Shown here: positions 29,477 through 39,135 of the stretch, in pieces
How positions within the stretch are numbered: position 1 is the first letter of the stretch
Layout: each line of letters opens with the position of its first letter
Source of the DNA: Bifidobacterium tsurumiense
GTDB taxonomy: Bacteria; Actinomycetota; Actinomycetes; Actinomycetales; Bifidobacteriaceae
Length of the DNA: 64,000 nucleotides
Direction: 5' to 3'
Assembly (NCBI RefSeq): GCF_000741765.1
Contig: NZ_JGZU01000007.1
Location: 1 to 64,000 of the forward strand
Notes under the pieces: model-generated
The model's input: the letters and a program-made list of their open reading frames with translations, nothing else
What the model was told of the DNA's origin: nothing
Database searches by the model: none
Made by a program: the position numbers and the translations under genes

Positions 29477-30970
29477 TCACTCGGATTCAGAAGCGGCAGC
29501 CCTCAGCTTCATGTCGAGAATAACGCGTGTGCCGCCCTCACGACGCGCTTCCCATCTGACTGTGCCTCCGAAATCGTTGGTGACGAAGGTATTGATGATC
29601 TGCGTTCCCAAACCGGATCCTGCAGATCGTGGCATAGTGCGTCCCTCTTCCATGACGAGGCCGGAACCATCATCCTCTACGACTACATTGAGGTTATTGC
29701 CACCTCGGCCGACGGAAATCGTGATATTGCCGTCTTTGCGCCCCTCAAAACCGTGTTCGACGGCATTGGTGATCAATTCCGTAAGTACAAGCGACAAAGG
29801 AGTGGCATCCTGCGCAGGCATCATGCCGAATTTGCCTATGTAGTTGATATGAATATGCTGATCGCGCATTGTGGCCAGATCAACGCTCATCTTCAGCAGA
29901 TTGGATATCACTTTGTCGAAATCAACGATCTCATCCGCTGTCTGGCTCAGGCCCTCATGCACCATGGCTATGGTCTGAACACGACGCTGTGCTTCCTCAA
30001 GGCCCTTTTTCACCTCCAAGGAAGTCGTCTTACGCGCTTGAAGACGCAACAGTGCGGAAACGGCCTGCAGATTGTTCTTCACACGATGGTGAATCTCAGA
30101 GATCGTGGCATCCTTGGTCTGCAATTCCTGTTCACGCCTGCGCAATTCAGTGACATCACGGCATAGCACGATGGCTCCTGTTCTGCCACGTTCATCGAAT
30201 AACGGCAAGGATCGCATGGACACCACTGACCGGTTCGCCTCAAGCTCAGAGTCGATTGCTGCCTTGCCGCTGAGCACCAACGGAAGGCTTTCCGGGAAGG
30301 AATCATTGGTATGCAGCAAACCCGTGCCCACTTCGCTCAAATACTGCCCCTGCATGGTGACCAAGGAGCCGAGGCGACGGAAGCAACTAATTGCATTAGG
30401 AGAAGCATACTGCACCACGCCATCCACACTCAGCACAATGAAACCATCTGCGACACGAGCGATATGACGCTGATTCATCACCGAATCCTTATAAGGGAAT
30501 TCGCCGCGCGGAATCATCTCGAAAAGCTGTTTCCCGGCCTTGATGCTTTCGTTTTCATATCGACCAGTGGATTCCCTCGTGGACATATTGGTTTCTCGAA
30601 CCACCAGTCCCAGAGTTTTGCCGTTGTGATGGATAGGAGCGTACACATTGCATACGGTCGATTTGCCCACGCTGCGCAACACGGTGGAACGGAAGATATC
30701 ATCGCTGAGCATAGCGGCATCAAGTTCGGCAACCATATCGTCATTTACGGCATTATCCACAACATCTTCTGTGCGCAAGGTCATCACCGTTGAGGGCCTG
30801 CACTGCTCTGCAACGACATATCCGCCATCGCCCGTCTGCAATATCAACAACAAATCAGCGAAACTGAGATCTGCGATAACCTGCCAGTCGGCGACCAGAT
30901 GATGCAACCATTCGCGATCCGAGTCGTCAAAATCAGGCCTGCTCGCAAGAATATGAGTGAAATCTGCCAT
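29477..30970 (-). CDS. pdtaS: PdtaS-type sensor histidine kinase (HisKA_2 family)
   Basis: The 497-residue soluble kinase has an N-terminal GAF-like domain (about 1-150), a PAS domain (about 170-290) and a HisKA_2/HATPase module. The phosphoacceptor lies in ISEIHHRVKNNLQAVSALLRLQ, followed by LVLTELITNAVEHGFEG and GSGLGTQIINTFV. This is the architecture of mycobacterial PdtaS, which signals to the ANTAR RNA-binding regulator PdtaR; no pdtaR is in this window. The start at 30970 (MADFTHILASRPDF) fits the family; the frame extends 22 codons upstream without family likeness. Confidence 0.9.
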   Translation of the reverse strand: MADFTHILASRPDFDDSDREWLHHLVADWQVIADLSFADLLLILQTGDGGYVVAEQCRPSTVMTLRTEDVVDNAVNDDMVAELDAAMLSDDIFRSTVLRSVGKSTVCNVYAPIHHNGKTLGLVVRETNMSTRESTGRYENESIKAGKQLFEMIPRGEFPYKDSVMNQRHIARVADGFIVLSVDGVVQYASPNAISCFRRLGSLVTMQGQYLSEVGTGLLHTNDSFPESLPLVLSGKAAIDSELEANRSVVSMRSLPLFDERGRTGAIVLCRDVTELRRREQELQTKDATISEIHHRVKNNLQAVSALLRLQARKTTSLEVKKGLEEAQRRVQTIAMVHEGLSQTADEIVDFDKVISNLLKMSVDLATMRDQHIHINYIGKFGMMPAQDATPLSLVLTELITNAVEHGFEGRKDGNITISVGRGGNNLNVVVEDDGSGLVMEEGRTMPRSAGSGLGTQIINTFVTNDFGGTVRWEARREGGTRVILDMKLRAAASESE

Positions 30971-31060
30971 GCCCACCATCATACGCATGGTGCGATACGC
31001 TACGACATGCCGCTCAATGACGTTCCATGGCGCCATTCAGCCCAGAAAATCATGTAGTTA

Positions 31061-31097
31061 CGCTATCGTAGGTTACGCTTGCGTAATTACGATAGCG
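31061..31097. promoter_or_regulatory. Nested palindrome in a divergent promoter region
   Basis: CGCTATCGTA (31061-31070) and its exact complement (31088-31097) enclose a second inverted pair, TTACGC/GCGTAA, around a TT centre. The element lies between divergent pdtaS and the hemolysin III-like gene, 25 bases before the latter's ATG. It may be an operator or a 5' leader hairpin. Confidence 0.55.
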
Positions 31098-31121
31098 ATT
31101 CAGAACCGAGGTGCAGTTTCC

Positions 31122-32183
31122 ATGAGCGAAACCACTGCCCAGTCGTCGAAGAATGCAGAAGCTACTGCAGCAGATTCATCGACAGCCAATGCATTCGACA
31201 CTGCTCATTCCATTGAACCAGCCAGCTCACAAGACACCATGCATCCCGAGCGCAGTTCAAGCGGCAATAACGCGGTTGACCATGACAAGGACGTCGACAC
31301 AGCCCGGCAGTCAGCTCCGACTCAACCCTTGCTTGAACAAGTCACCCGAGCTCAACGACAAGCGGACCATGCAAAGGCCGAGTCAATCCGCTTGGCAGCC
31401 CAGGCGAAGGCCCATGCCATTGAACAACGTGCTCGTGCAAAAGCATTGCACATCATCGCAAATGCCGAGACCCGTGCTGCAAAAATCGAAGGCATCGACA
31501 TCAGCAAACCCCCACGCAAGATTCGACTTGATGTCCATGGCAGACCCAAGCCACTGATGCGCGGTTGGCTCCATGCGATTGCCACTCCCCTCTCTTTGGC
31601 AGCAGGAATCGTATTGATATGCCTTGCCCAGGGAACCGGACTCAAATGGGCCTGCGCCATTTTCATGGTCTGCTCGCTGATTTTGTTCGGAAACTCAGCG
31701 GCATATCATCTCGGCGATTGGTCACCGAAAACCACCGATGTGCTTCGTCGTATCGATCACGCCAATATTTTTCTGCTCATCGCAGGAACATACACTCCAA
31801 CGGCATTTGCATTACAGCCTTTCTGGCGGAATGTCATCATAATTGGCATGTGGAGTTGCACTGCGGCAGCCATGATCGTTCATGTCATCTGGATCAGCGC
31901 TCCGCGATGGCTCTATGTCATCGTCTACATCATCTTCGGTGTTGCCGGAGTCGCTTTCATGGGCATGTTCTGGATGTCGCCCGCTGCAGGACCTGCTGTC
32001 GTGATTCTGATTGCATCCGGTGGCGTGTATTATATCGCCGGAGCGATCGTGTATGCCCTGCGCAAACCTGATCCCTGGCCTACCGTATTTGGATTCCATG
32101 AGATTTTCCATACCGGCACCATTGCCGGATACGCTTGCCAAATAGTGGCTATTTATATGATTATCGTCAATTTATGGCATTAG
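31122..32183 (+). CDS. Hemolysin III/PAQR family membrane protein with N-terminal extension
   Basis: The 353-residue protein has a family core (about residues 145-350) with seven membrane helices and the conserved NSAAYHLGDW, RRIDHANIFLLIAGTYTP and FGFHEIFHTGTIAGY (metal-site His). Ahead of it lie about 120 residues: an acidic Ser/Thr-rich part, then a charged Ala-rich helix (RAQRQADHAKAESIRLAAQA and on) likely to form a coiled coil. Typical bacterial members are about 210-220 residues and lack this head. The start is supported by GAGGTG. Function of bacterial members is not settled. Confidence 0.85.
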   Translation: MSETTAQSSKNAEATAADSSTANAFDTAHSIEPASSQDTMHPERSSSGNNAVDHDKDVDTARQSAPTQPLLEQVTRAQRQADHAKAESIRLAAQAKAHAIEQRARAKALHIIANAETRAAKIEGIDISKPPRKIRLDVHGRPKPLMRGWLHAIATPLSLAAGIVLICLAQGTGLKWACAIFMVCSLILFGNSAAYHLGDWSPKTTDVLRRIDHANIFLLIAGTYTPTAFALQPFWRNVIIIGMWSCTAAAMIVHVIWISAPRWLYVIVYIIFGVAGVAFMGMFWMSPAAGPAVVILIASGGVYYIAGAIVYALRKPDPWPTVFGFHEIFHTGTIAGYACQIVAIYMIIVNLWH

Positions 32184-32318
32184 TCATCAAGACTGCCTGT
32201 GTGAGTTGTCGCTTTGTGTTACATTTCGCGAATGGCTGGATAATGGCAGCACAAGTGGCTATGGGTTGTACATCGCAATGAATGAGGCGTTCCACCATGT
32301 CATGGATGCCCATTACAA

Positions 32319-32368
32319 CGCATGCCCTTTGGAGAAGCGTTGCATTACAGCTTTCCAAAGGGCATGCG
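32319..32368. terminator. Hairpin between convergent hlyIII-like gene and greA
   Basis: A perfect 15-bp stem (CGCATGCCCTTTGGA, 32319-32333, complement at 32354-32368) with a 20-nt loop lies between the two convergent stops. It probably terminates both. Confidence 0.75.
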
Positions 32369-32422
32369 CATAAGCATTGGATCAGTTCAGACAACCCAAT
32401 CCCAAGCCTCAATTCGACAAGA

Positions 32423-32902
32423 CTATTCCAAAGGCTTGGCTTCTTTGATGGTCACCGAAATCTCACGACCATTCGGTGCGGTGTAGCTCACCGTATCACC
32501 CTGCTTGGCTCCATCAACGGCAGCACCGATAGGTGACTCAGGGCTGATCACATCGTAGTCGGTGGCAACCGCAATATCGCGAGAACCCAGCACATACGTC
32601 ATCTCACGGCCAGCCAGATCAAGTGTGACCACAGATCCATTGCCCACCAAGCCGGCCTTTGGCGCCTGCAGAATCTTGGCATTGCGCAGCTTCACCGTAA
32701 GCTCGTTGATACGGCCTTCATTCTTTCCCTGCTCTTCTCGAGCGGCATGATATCCGCCGTTTTCTGACAAGTCGCCTTCTGCACGAGCTGCAGCGATTCG
32801 CTCGGTAATCTCCTCGCGATACTCACCCTCGCGGTGCTCGAGCTCCTCCTTCATCTTGTCATAGGCTTCCTGCGTTAGCAGAATGGTTTTTTCCCCGTCC
32901 AT
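32423..32902 (-). CDS. greA: Transcription elongation factor GreA
   Basis: GreA rescues backtracked RNA polymerase by stimulating transcript cleavage. The 159-residue protein has the N-terminal coiled coil with the acidic tip (AEGDLSENGGYHAAREEQG) and a C-terminal FKBP-like domain (VISPESPIGAAVDGAKQGDTV). The ATG at 32902 is preceded by GGGAG at good spacing; an ATG five codons upstream lacks a site. The FKBP isomerase gene follows upstream on the same strand, separated by its own terminator. Confidence 0.96.
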   Translation of the reverse strand: MDGEKTILLTQEAYDKMKEELEHREGEYREEITERIAAARAEGDLSENGGYHAAREEQGKNEGRINELTVKLRNAKILQAPKAGLVGNGSVVTLDLAGREMTYVLGSRDIAVATDYDVISPESPIGAAVDGAKQGDTVSYTAPNGREISVTIKEAKPLE

Positions 32903-32970
32903 TCCAATTACTCCCATTCATTTGCGTCACTGCGCATATTCGCGCAGCAAATCCGTTTAATTATGCGAAA

Positions 32971-32992
32971 GACGCCGGTTATCGCCGGCGCC
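32971..32992 (-). terminator. Terminator of the FKBP gene
   Basis: A GC-rich inverted repeat (GCCGG/CCGGC core, extending to GACGCCGG/CCGGCGCC with an end mismatch) is followed on the minus strand by TCTTTCGCATAATTAAA, 15 bases after the FKBP stop. Confidence 0.75.
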
Positions 32993-33006
32993 TCTGCCTC
33001 GCACAC

Positions 33007-33414
33007 TCAGCGAGTCGAGATGATATCGATAACGAATACCAACGTGTCACCGCCACCGATTCCGGCCTGAGGCACTCCTTGAGCACCGTAACCGTACTCA
33101 GGTGGAATCGAAACGACCAAACGAGAACCGACATTATGTCCTGGAACCGTCTGATCCCAACCCTTGATAACCTGTCCGACACCAATGCCGAAGCTGGCGG
33201 GCTGATGACGATCGAAACTCGAATCGAAGGGCTTGTCATTGCCCCAGACCACGCCATGGTAGTTCACCGTAACCGTATCGCCCCGACGGACCATAGGGCC
33301 GTCGCCCTCAACCAATTCCTGCACCTTCAAACCTGCAGGCGCCTGATCCTCGGCAAATTCAATCACAGGTGCAGCGCCGAATTCGGCGTTGACTTGAGGC
33401 ATATTCTGAGCCAT
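33007..33414 (-). CDS. FKBP-type peptidyl-prolyl cis-trans isomerase
   Basis: The 135-residue cytoplasmic isomerase has no signal peptide. The FKBP domain (about 35-135) includes GDTVTVNYHGVVW, FDSSFDR, GVGQVIKGWDQTVPG, RLVVSIPPEYGYG and TLVFVIDIIS, with the active-site Tyr, Asp, Trp and Phe positions filled. A perfect GGAGGAGC ribosome binding site precedes the ATG. A 15-bp palindrome lies 42 bases upstream. Confidence 0.95.
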   Translation of the reverse strand: MAQNMPQVNAEFGAAPVIEFAEDQAPAGLKVQELVEGDGPMVRRGDTVTVNYHGVVWGNDKPFDSSFDRHQPASFGIGVGQVIKGWDQTVPGHNVGSRLVVSIPPEYGYGAQGVPQAGIGGGDTLVFVIDIISTR

Positions 33415-33455
33415 GTGCTCCTCCTAACGTGCCTTATTCACTAGTGTGTCTCGTA

Positions 33456-33470
33456 TGACACAATGTGTCA
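33456..33470. promoter_or_regulatory. Perfect 15-bp palindrome upstream of the FKBP gene
   Basis: TGACACAATGTGTCA is an exact inverted repeat around a central A. It overlaps a second inverted pair, GTGTC N6 GACAC (33446-33460 region). Its position, about 40-55 bases before the FKBP start, suits an operator. I cannot name the binding protein. Confidence 0.5.
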
Positions 33471-33559
33471 TAGATTATCACCATTAGCGACAAACGTCAT
33501 ATTCATTTGCCTTTCGTTGAACAGCGATTGTGCTGCTCGAATCGATAAGGCTTCACTGG

Positions 33560-35023
33560 CTAACATTCAACCACATTGACCGCAAGGCCGCCCTGTGATG
33601 TTTCCTTGTATTTCGACATCATGTCCTCACCGGTGTCCTTCATGGTTTTGATAGCCTGATCCAAGCTGACAATATGAGAACCATTGCCCAGCATGGCCAT
33701 GCGCACAGCGTTGATGGCGGTATTCGCAGCCATGGCATTGCGCTCTATGCATGGTATTTGCACCAATCCACCCACAGGATCGCATGTCAGACCGAGATGG
33801 TGTTCAATGCCGATTTCCGCGGCATTCTCAACCTGACGAGGGCTGCCGCCCAAGGCCTCACACAATCCTGCAGAGGCCATGGAACAGGCGGAACCGACCT
33901 CCCCTTGGCATCCGACCTCCGCACCTGAGATAGAAGCATTTCGTTTGAACAAATATCCTATTGCCCCTGCAGTCAGTAGAAATCGCACCACACCGTCCTC
34001 CGATGCGCTGTCCACGAAGTTCCAGTAATACTGCAGTACCGCAGGCATAATCCCCGCCGAACCATTCGTGGGCGCCGTAACGATACGCCCGCCTCCGGCA
34101 TTTTCCTCGCTCACGGCAAGAGCGAAGAGATTCACCCAGGCGGCATCCGAACTTTCCAAAGCCGCATCGCTACGACGTGGTTCGCGGCGCAAAGCATCCG
34201 AATTAGCCGTGAGCCTTGCATACATATCAGGTGCGCGACGAGGCACGTCCAAACCTCCCGGCAAGACCTGTTGACTGCTCGTGCATCCTGCATGAATGCA
34301 GTCAGACATCACATGCCAGACATGAAGCAATGCTTGCCTCACTTCTGCTGCAGGACGCATGGAGGTTTCATTGGCCCAAATCACTTCGCTTATGCTCTTG
34401 CCTTCGCGTTCGCATAGCTCGACCAATTCATTGCATGAAGCGAATTGGTATGGCACTTGCGAAGACCATCCATGAGCCTCGACATCCGCCTCCTGCGATG
34501 GCACTTGGGCTTGGGTTTGAGGAATATCATGATTGCCGATAACCGCATCATCTCGACGGCCTTGGCGGATGAATCCTCCGCCCACGGAATACCACACCTG
34601 TTCGTCAACGATTTCTCCGTCACGGTCATATGCTTGGAACCGCATCCCATTGGGATGTTCCGCAAGTCGATGCCACATATCAAAGGCAACATCATGCTCG
34701 ACGTCGAATGGGATGATATGCGCCCCCATAAGAGCGAGCTTTTTTTGTTGCATGCAAATATGCTTGATATCCAAGAGTCGATTGGTGTCCACGGTATTGG
34801 GTTCGGCGCCTTCCAAGCCGACTATCACAGCCCTATCCGTTCCGTGGCCAAATCCGGTCAATGACAGCGACCCGTACAGAGTCGCCTGCACTCGCGCAAC
34901 TGTGCTCAGCAGTGATGTTCCCTCCAGAGAAGCCACGAAAGCCCTGGCCGCCCGCATTGGCCCAACGGTATGCGAAGAGCTCGGTCCGACACCTACGGAA
35001 AACATGTCAAGCACACTGAACAT
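33560..35023 (-). CDS. sdaA: L-serine ammonia-lyase (serine dehydratase), iron-sulfur type
   Basis: The enzyme deaminates L-serine to pyruvate and ammonia using a 4Fe-4S cluster. The 487-residue single-chain form starts [26 protein letters not shown] (beta domain) and continues into the alpha domain with [35 protein letters not shown] and [20 protein letters not shown], which hold the cluster cysteines. The start follows GAGGTG; the upstream 22 codons do not resemble the family. An imperfect hairpin just after the stop (about 33513-33542) may terminate it. Confidence 0.96.
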   Translation of the reverse strand: MFSVLDMFSVGVGPSSSHTVGPMRAARAFVASLEGTSLLSTVARVQATLYGSLSLTGFGHGTDRAVIVGLEGAEPNTVDTNRLLDIKHICMQQKKLALMGAHIIPFDVEHDVAFDMWHRLAEHPNGMRFQAYDRDGEIVDEQVWYSVGGGFIRQGRRDDAVIGNHDIPQTQAQVPSQEADVEAHGWSSQVPYQFASCNELVELCEREGKSISEVIWANETSMRPAAEVRQALLHVWHVMSDCIHAGCTSSQQVLPGGLDVPRRAPDMYARLTANSDALRREPRRSDAALESSDAAWVNLFALAVSEENAGGGRIVTAPTNGSAGIMPAVLQYYWNFVDSASEDGVVRFLLTAGAIGYLFKRNASISGAEVGCQGEVGSACSMASAGLCEALGGSPRQVENAAEIGIEHHLGLTCDPVGGLVQIPCIERNAMAANTAINAVRMAMLGNGSHIVSLDQAIKTMKDTGEDMMSKYKETSQGGLAVNVVEC

Positions 35024-35206
35024 GGCACACCTCATCTGCAACGATCCTGACAAGCAAAACACATCAATGCTACTGCCTTGGAGCTGCAACTTCGCTCAAG
35101 GCTTGTATTGCATTGCCTTACGGCGTGTTTCGCCGTGCGAGGGTCATCGATTGCAATACTGAGCGATACATGAAACAGGCATTGCCGATCGACAGTGCCC
35201 CAACCG

Positions 35207-35288
35207 TGCCCCCTGTGGGACTCGAACCCACAAACCTTGCGGTGGCGGATTTTAAGTCCGCTGCGTATACCAATTCCGCCAAGGGGGC
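35207..35288 (-). tRNA. tRNA-Leu (anticodon UAA)
   Basis: The minus strand folds as a class II tRNA. The acceptor stem is GCCCCCT (5', ending at 35288) with AGGGGGC plus discriminator A. The D arm is GGCGGAATTGGTATACGC, the anticodon loop CTTAAAA carries TAA, and the T arm is GTGGGTTCGAGTCCCAC. A short variable arm is present, and CCA is not encoded. It stands alone between the serine dehydratase and ppx genes. Confidence 0.97.
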
Positions 35289-35362
35289 GCATAATTCATC
35301 GCGATAAGAGAGTATATACATACGGGTATCCATTGTCTATGGATACCCGCGGCATGCCTCAA

Positions 35363-36376
35363 TCAGGCAGAAAGCCCGCGTTCGGCCAAGAGTCTGCGTC
35401 CATAATCGAGGACAATACCGTCCAACAAACCATGCTCACTGGCGACATATGAATCAAGAGGCAATCCTCGATCTTGGCCAACGGCTTCGGCGACCTTGTC
35501 GAGCACACGGCTCCACACCAAGGCACCACCGCCAACCACATCAATACGTCCAGGGTGAATGGTGCCGTATTCACGACGTTGAGCCCGTGGCATCCGCAAG
35601 AATCGATCATTGACCGCCTTGGCCTCGGCAATTGGCATACGCACTCCATCAACGGCGCGATGATCATATTTGGTCAATCCCATCGCCAAAGCCGTCATCG
35701 TGGTCACCGTGCCGGAAACGCCGATTATCGTCCTCGTCTTCCCCGCTGGAATCACGCGAAATGCTTCATCGATTCGAGCATCAATGTCTGTTATCGCCTC
35801 ATCGATTTGCTGCTGTGTTGCAGGGTCATCATGCAGATGCCGCTCTGTCATGCGCACAGAGCCGATATTCATGGAATACGCGGCTTGAACCTGAGTTGTC
35901 GGCAGGCTCTTGCCGTCTCCACCCAAAACGAGTTCAGTGGAACCGCCTCCCAAATCCACCACGAGATAAGGCACTTCGAATTCATTGCGTGATACCACGC
36001 TTGTTGCGCCAAGGAAGCTGAGATCCGCTTCTTCTGTGCCGCTGATGACTTCCGGACGAACACCCAGAATGTCTTCCATGGTATCTTCGAATTCTTCGCG
36101 ATTCGTGGCGTCACGCGTAGCTGAAGTCGCTACGAAACGAATGCCGTCGACATCGTGTTTCGACAGCACCTCGGCAAACTCTCGGGCAGCGGAATATGCA
36201 CGTTGCAAAGCGGCGTCCGCAAAACGATGTGTGGTGTCAACGTCCTGTCCGAGGCGGATCACCCGAAGCATGCGTGGAACGACTTTATGCATGCCTTGGT
36301 CATCAACGCGGGAAATCTTCAGTCGGATCGAATTGGTTCCGCAATCGATTCCAGCTACCGTCACCGAAGCACTCAT
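35363..36376 (-). CDS. ppx: Ppx/GppA family phosphatase
   Basis: The 337-residue protein of the exopolyphosphatase/guanosine pentaphosphate phosphatase family has the actin-like ATPase fold. It shows phosphate-1 AGIDCGTNSIRLKI, phosphate-2 LVVDLGGGSTELVLG, the catalytic Glu region EADLSFLGA and IIGVSGTVTTMTALA. The short length (no C-terminal HD domain) matches actinobacterial Ppx1/Ppx2. It overlaps DUF501 by 4 bases (ATGA), ending the operon ftsB - small ORF - DUF501 - ppx. Confidence 0.93.
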   Translation of the reverse strand: MSASVTVAGIDCGTNSIRLKISRVDDQGMHKVVPRMLRVIRLGQDVDTTHRFADAALQRAYSAAREFAEVLSKHDVDGIRFVATSATRDATNREEFEDTMEDILGVRPEVISGTEEADLSFLGATSVVSRNEFEVPYLVVDLGGGSTELVLGGDGKSLPTTQVQAAYSMNIGSVRMTERHLHDDPATQQQIDEAITDIDARIDEAFRVIPAGKTRTIIGVSGTVTTMTALAMGLTKYDHRAVDGVRMPIAEAKAVNDRFLRMPRAQRREYGTIHPGRIDVVGGGALVWSRVLDKVAEAVGQDRGLPLDSYVASEHGLLDGIVLDYGRRLLAERGLSA

Positions 36377-36870
36377 GCTTCACTCTCCTCGTTGTACTCT
36401 GGCTGGTCATCTTGGGTTGTCACAGGCTTGAGCGAACAGCGGCAGACCCGCGGATCAAATTCCTTTGAAATGCGATCCAAGGTCAAATCACCTATCGGAT
36501 TCACACCCGATCCCATAACGAGGGTCTGAGCCAGCAACGCATGAAGACACTTCACGCGCACAGGCATCCCTCCTGCACTAATTCCCTCGATATAGGTTTC
36601 GTCATCGCCGAGACGTTCTGCCAAAGCGTGACGGAATGCCAGATACATCTCATGTGCACGCTCATACGCTGCTTTCAGCTGTACATCCTCTGCCAGCATC
36701 TGGCCGTACTGCGCCATAACGCCCTCTGCTTCGATATGCGAGACCGCCTTGACCGCTTCGGGTGAGGTGAGATAGCACGAGGTGGGGAAAGGCGTCCCAT
36801 CATCCAGCTTCGGACGCGTCACTACGGCCAGGGGCCTTCCGCACACACAACGGGCGCCTACGGCTACCAT
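36373..36870 (-). CDS. DUF501 domain-containing protein
   Basis: The 165-residue protein matches the actinobacterial DUF501 pattern: GRPLAVVTRPKLDDGTPFPT, CYLTSPEAVKAVSHIEAEGVM, and VKCLHALLAQTLVMGSGVNP with Cys/His residues, ending in a Cys pair near RVCRCS. Function is unknown; it is nearly always found between ftsB/divIC and ppx. Its ATG overlaps the stop of the short upstream ORF (ATGGTAG), so translation is probably coupled. Confidence 0.9.
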   Translation of the reverse strand: MVAVGARCVCGRPLAVVTRPKLDDGTPFPTSCYLTSPEAVKAVSHIEAEGVMAQYGQMLAEDVQLKAAYERAHEMYLAFRHALAERLGDDETYIEGISAGGMPVRVKCLHALLAQTLVMGSGVNPIGDLTLDRISKEFDPRVCRCSLKPVTTQDDQPEYNEESEA

Positions 36871-36992
36871 CCTCTGGGATAGCGATGCAATTGTTCCTGG
36901 ACGATGTCAATATCCTCTTGGGTGGCAGGATGCTGCAATATGGCTTCGACCATCTGCTTGGCCTTGACCGCCATTTGCTCCTTCGTATCCAA
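36864..36992 (-). CDS. Small ORF (42 residues) coupled to DUF501
   Basis: The ORF encodes about 42 residues starting at TTG (36992), which is preceded by AAGGAG at six bases; a GTG at 37007 is in the same frame. The product runs DTKEQMAVKAKQMVEAILQH and then PATQEDIDIVQEQLHRYPRGW (the second part begins at about residue 22), a plausible short amphipathic alpha-helical protein. Its TAG stop overlaps the DUF501 start (ATGGTAG). It fills most of the gap between ftsB and DUF501. I recognise no family. Confidence 0.6.
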   Translation of the reverse strand: MDTKEQMAVKAKQMVEAILQHPATQEDIDIVQEQLHRYPRGW

Positions 36993-37074
36993 ACCGCTCT
37001 CCTTCACGCTGATGCTTGCGATTGTTCATTACGCTTGCGAGCTTGCTCAGGTCGCAATTGCCCACATTCACTAT

Positions 37075-37617
37075 TCACTGCTGCGAATTGCCGGATTGAC
37101 CGGCACTGCCATCGGTTCCGTCAGCACTGCCGCTCGACCCGGAAGAATTATCGGTCGTGCTGGGTGATGTCGAAGTATCTTCAGACTGATCCGCTTGTTT
37201 CAATGCATATGACAGTTCACTATACCAAGGCAAGCTTGAATGTTCCGAAGACGAATCGCCTGTTTGCTGCTTGGTATCGCTCTCTCCTGTCACTGCCTCA
37301 GGATGGTCAACTCGAATGGCTTGCTCACCGGGGAACACAAATCCCAATCGCTCACGTGCCTGTGCCGTGACATATGCCGTATCATCCCATCGGGCAATAT
37401 CATTTTCCAGCTCTTGCTTGCGTTCGATCAATGCTGCTTCTTGGCGCTTCAAACCATTGAGCTCAGCCAGATTCAACGCATAGCTATGGAATGTGGAAAC
37501 CAATTGGATGGCCCCCAAGGCGAGAATGAACAGCGATACAAAGAATGCAACCGGACCTGAACCTTTGCGCTTCGGTTTGGTCCGCTGAGAAGCGGTGTCA
37601 TGCTTCGATGTGCTCAT
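37075..37617 (-). CDS. Septum formation initiator FtsB/DivIC family protein
   Basis: The 180-residue bitopic membrane protein of the divisome has a basic cytoplasmic head (KRTKPKRKG-like), one membrane helix (about residues 22-44), a coiled coil (LNLAELNGLKRQEAALIERKQELENDIARW) and the family motif YVTAQARERLGFVFPGE. It then carries an unusual 80-residue tail rich in Ser, Gly, Thr and Asp, ending GSAGQSGNSQQ. The start at 37617 (MSTSKHDTAS) lies only 13 bases after a strong terminator-like hairpin and lacks a clear ribosome binding site. Confidence 0.88.
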   Translation of the reverse strand: MSTSKHDTASQRTKPKRKGSGPVAFFVSLFILALGAIQLVSTFHSYALNLAELNGLKRQEAALIERKQELENDIARWDDTAYVTAQARERLGFVFPGEQAIRVDHPEAVTGESDTKQQTGDSSSEHSSLPWYSELSYALKQADQSEDTSTSPSTTDNSSGSSGSADGTDGSAGQSGNSQQ

Positions 37618-37630
37618 ACGCACGAAAATA

Positions 37631-37662
37631 CCCGTCGCATTCGACTTGATGAATGCGACGGG
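37631..37662 (-). terminator. Terminator-like hairpin between eno and ftsB
   Basis: A perfect 12-bp stem (CCCGTCGCATTC, 37631-37642, complement at 37651-37662) with an 8-nt loop is followed on the minus strand by TATTTTCG. It ends only 13 bases before the ftsB ATG. Confidence 0.82.
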
Positions 37663-37724
37663 CACCTTGAGATATGAGTGTCGCGCGGCGGACTCAAAGC
37701 CCGCAGCTCAACACTGCATAGGGC

Positions 37725-39029
<1,305 letters not shown>

Positions 39030-39135
39030 TTAGCAATTAGGTTGTGTTGACGTTTCCAAGAATAGTGGGCTTTGTGGACGATAACTGTGATTGTGCTGCA
39101 TGGCGTGTGTGAGCGTTCACAGTTTTCGACGCCAT

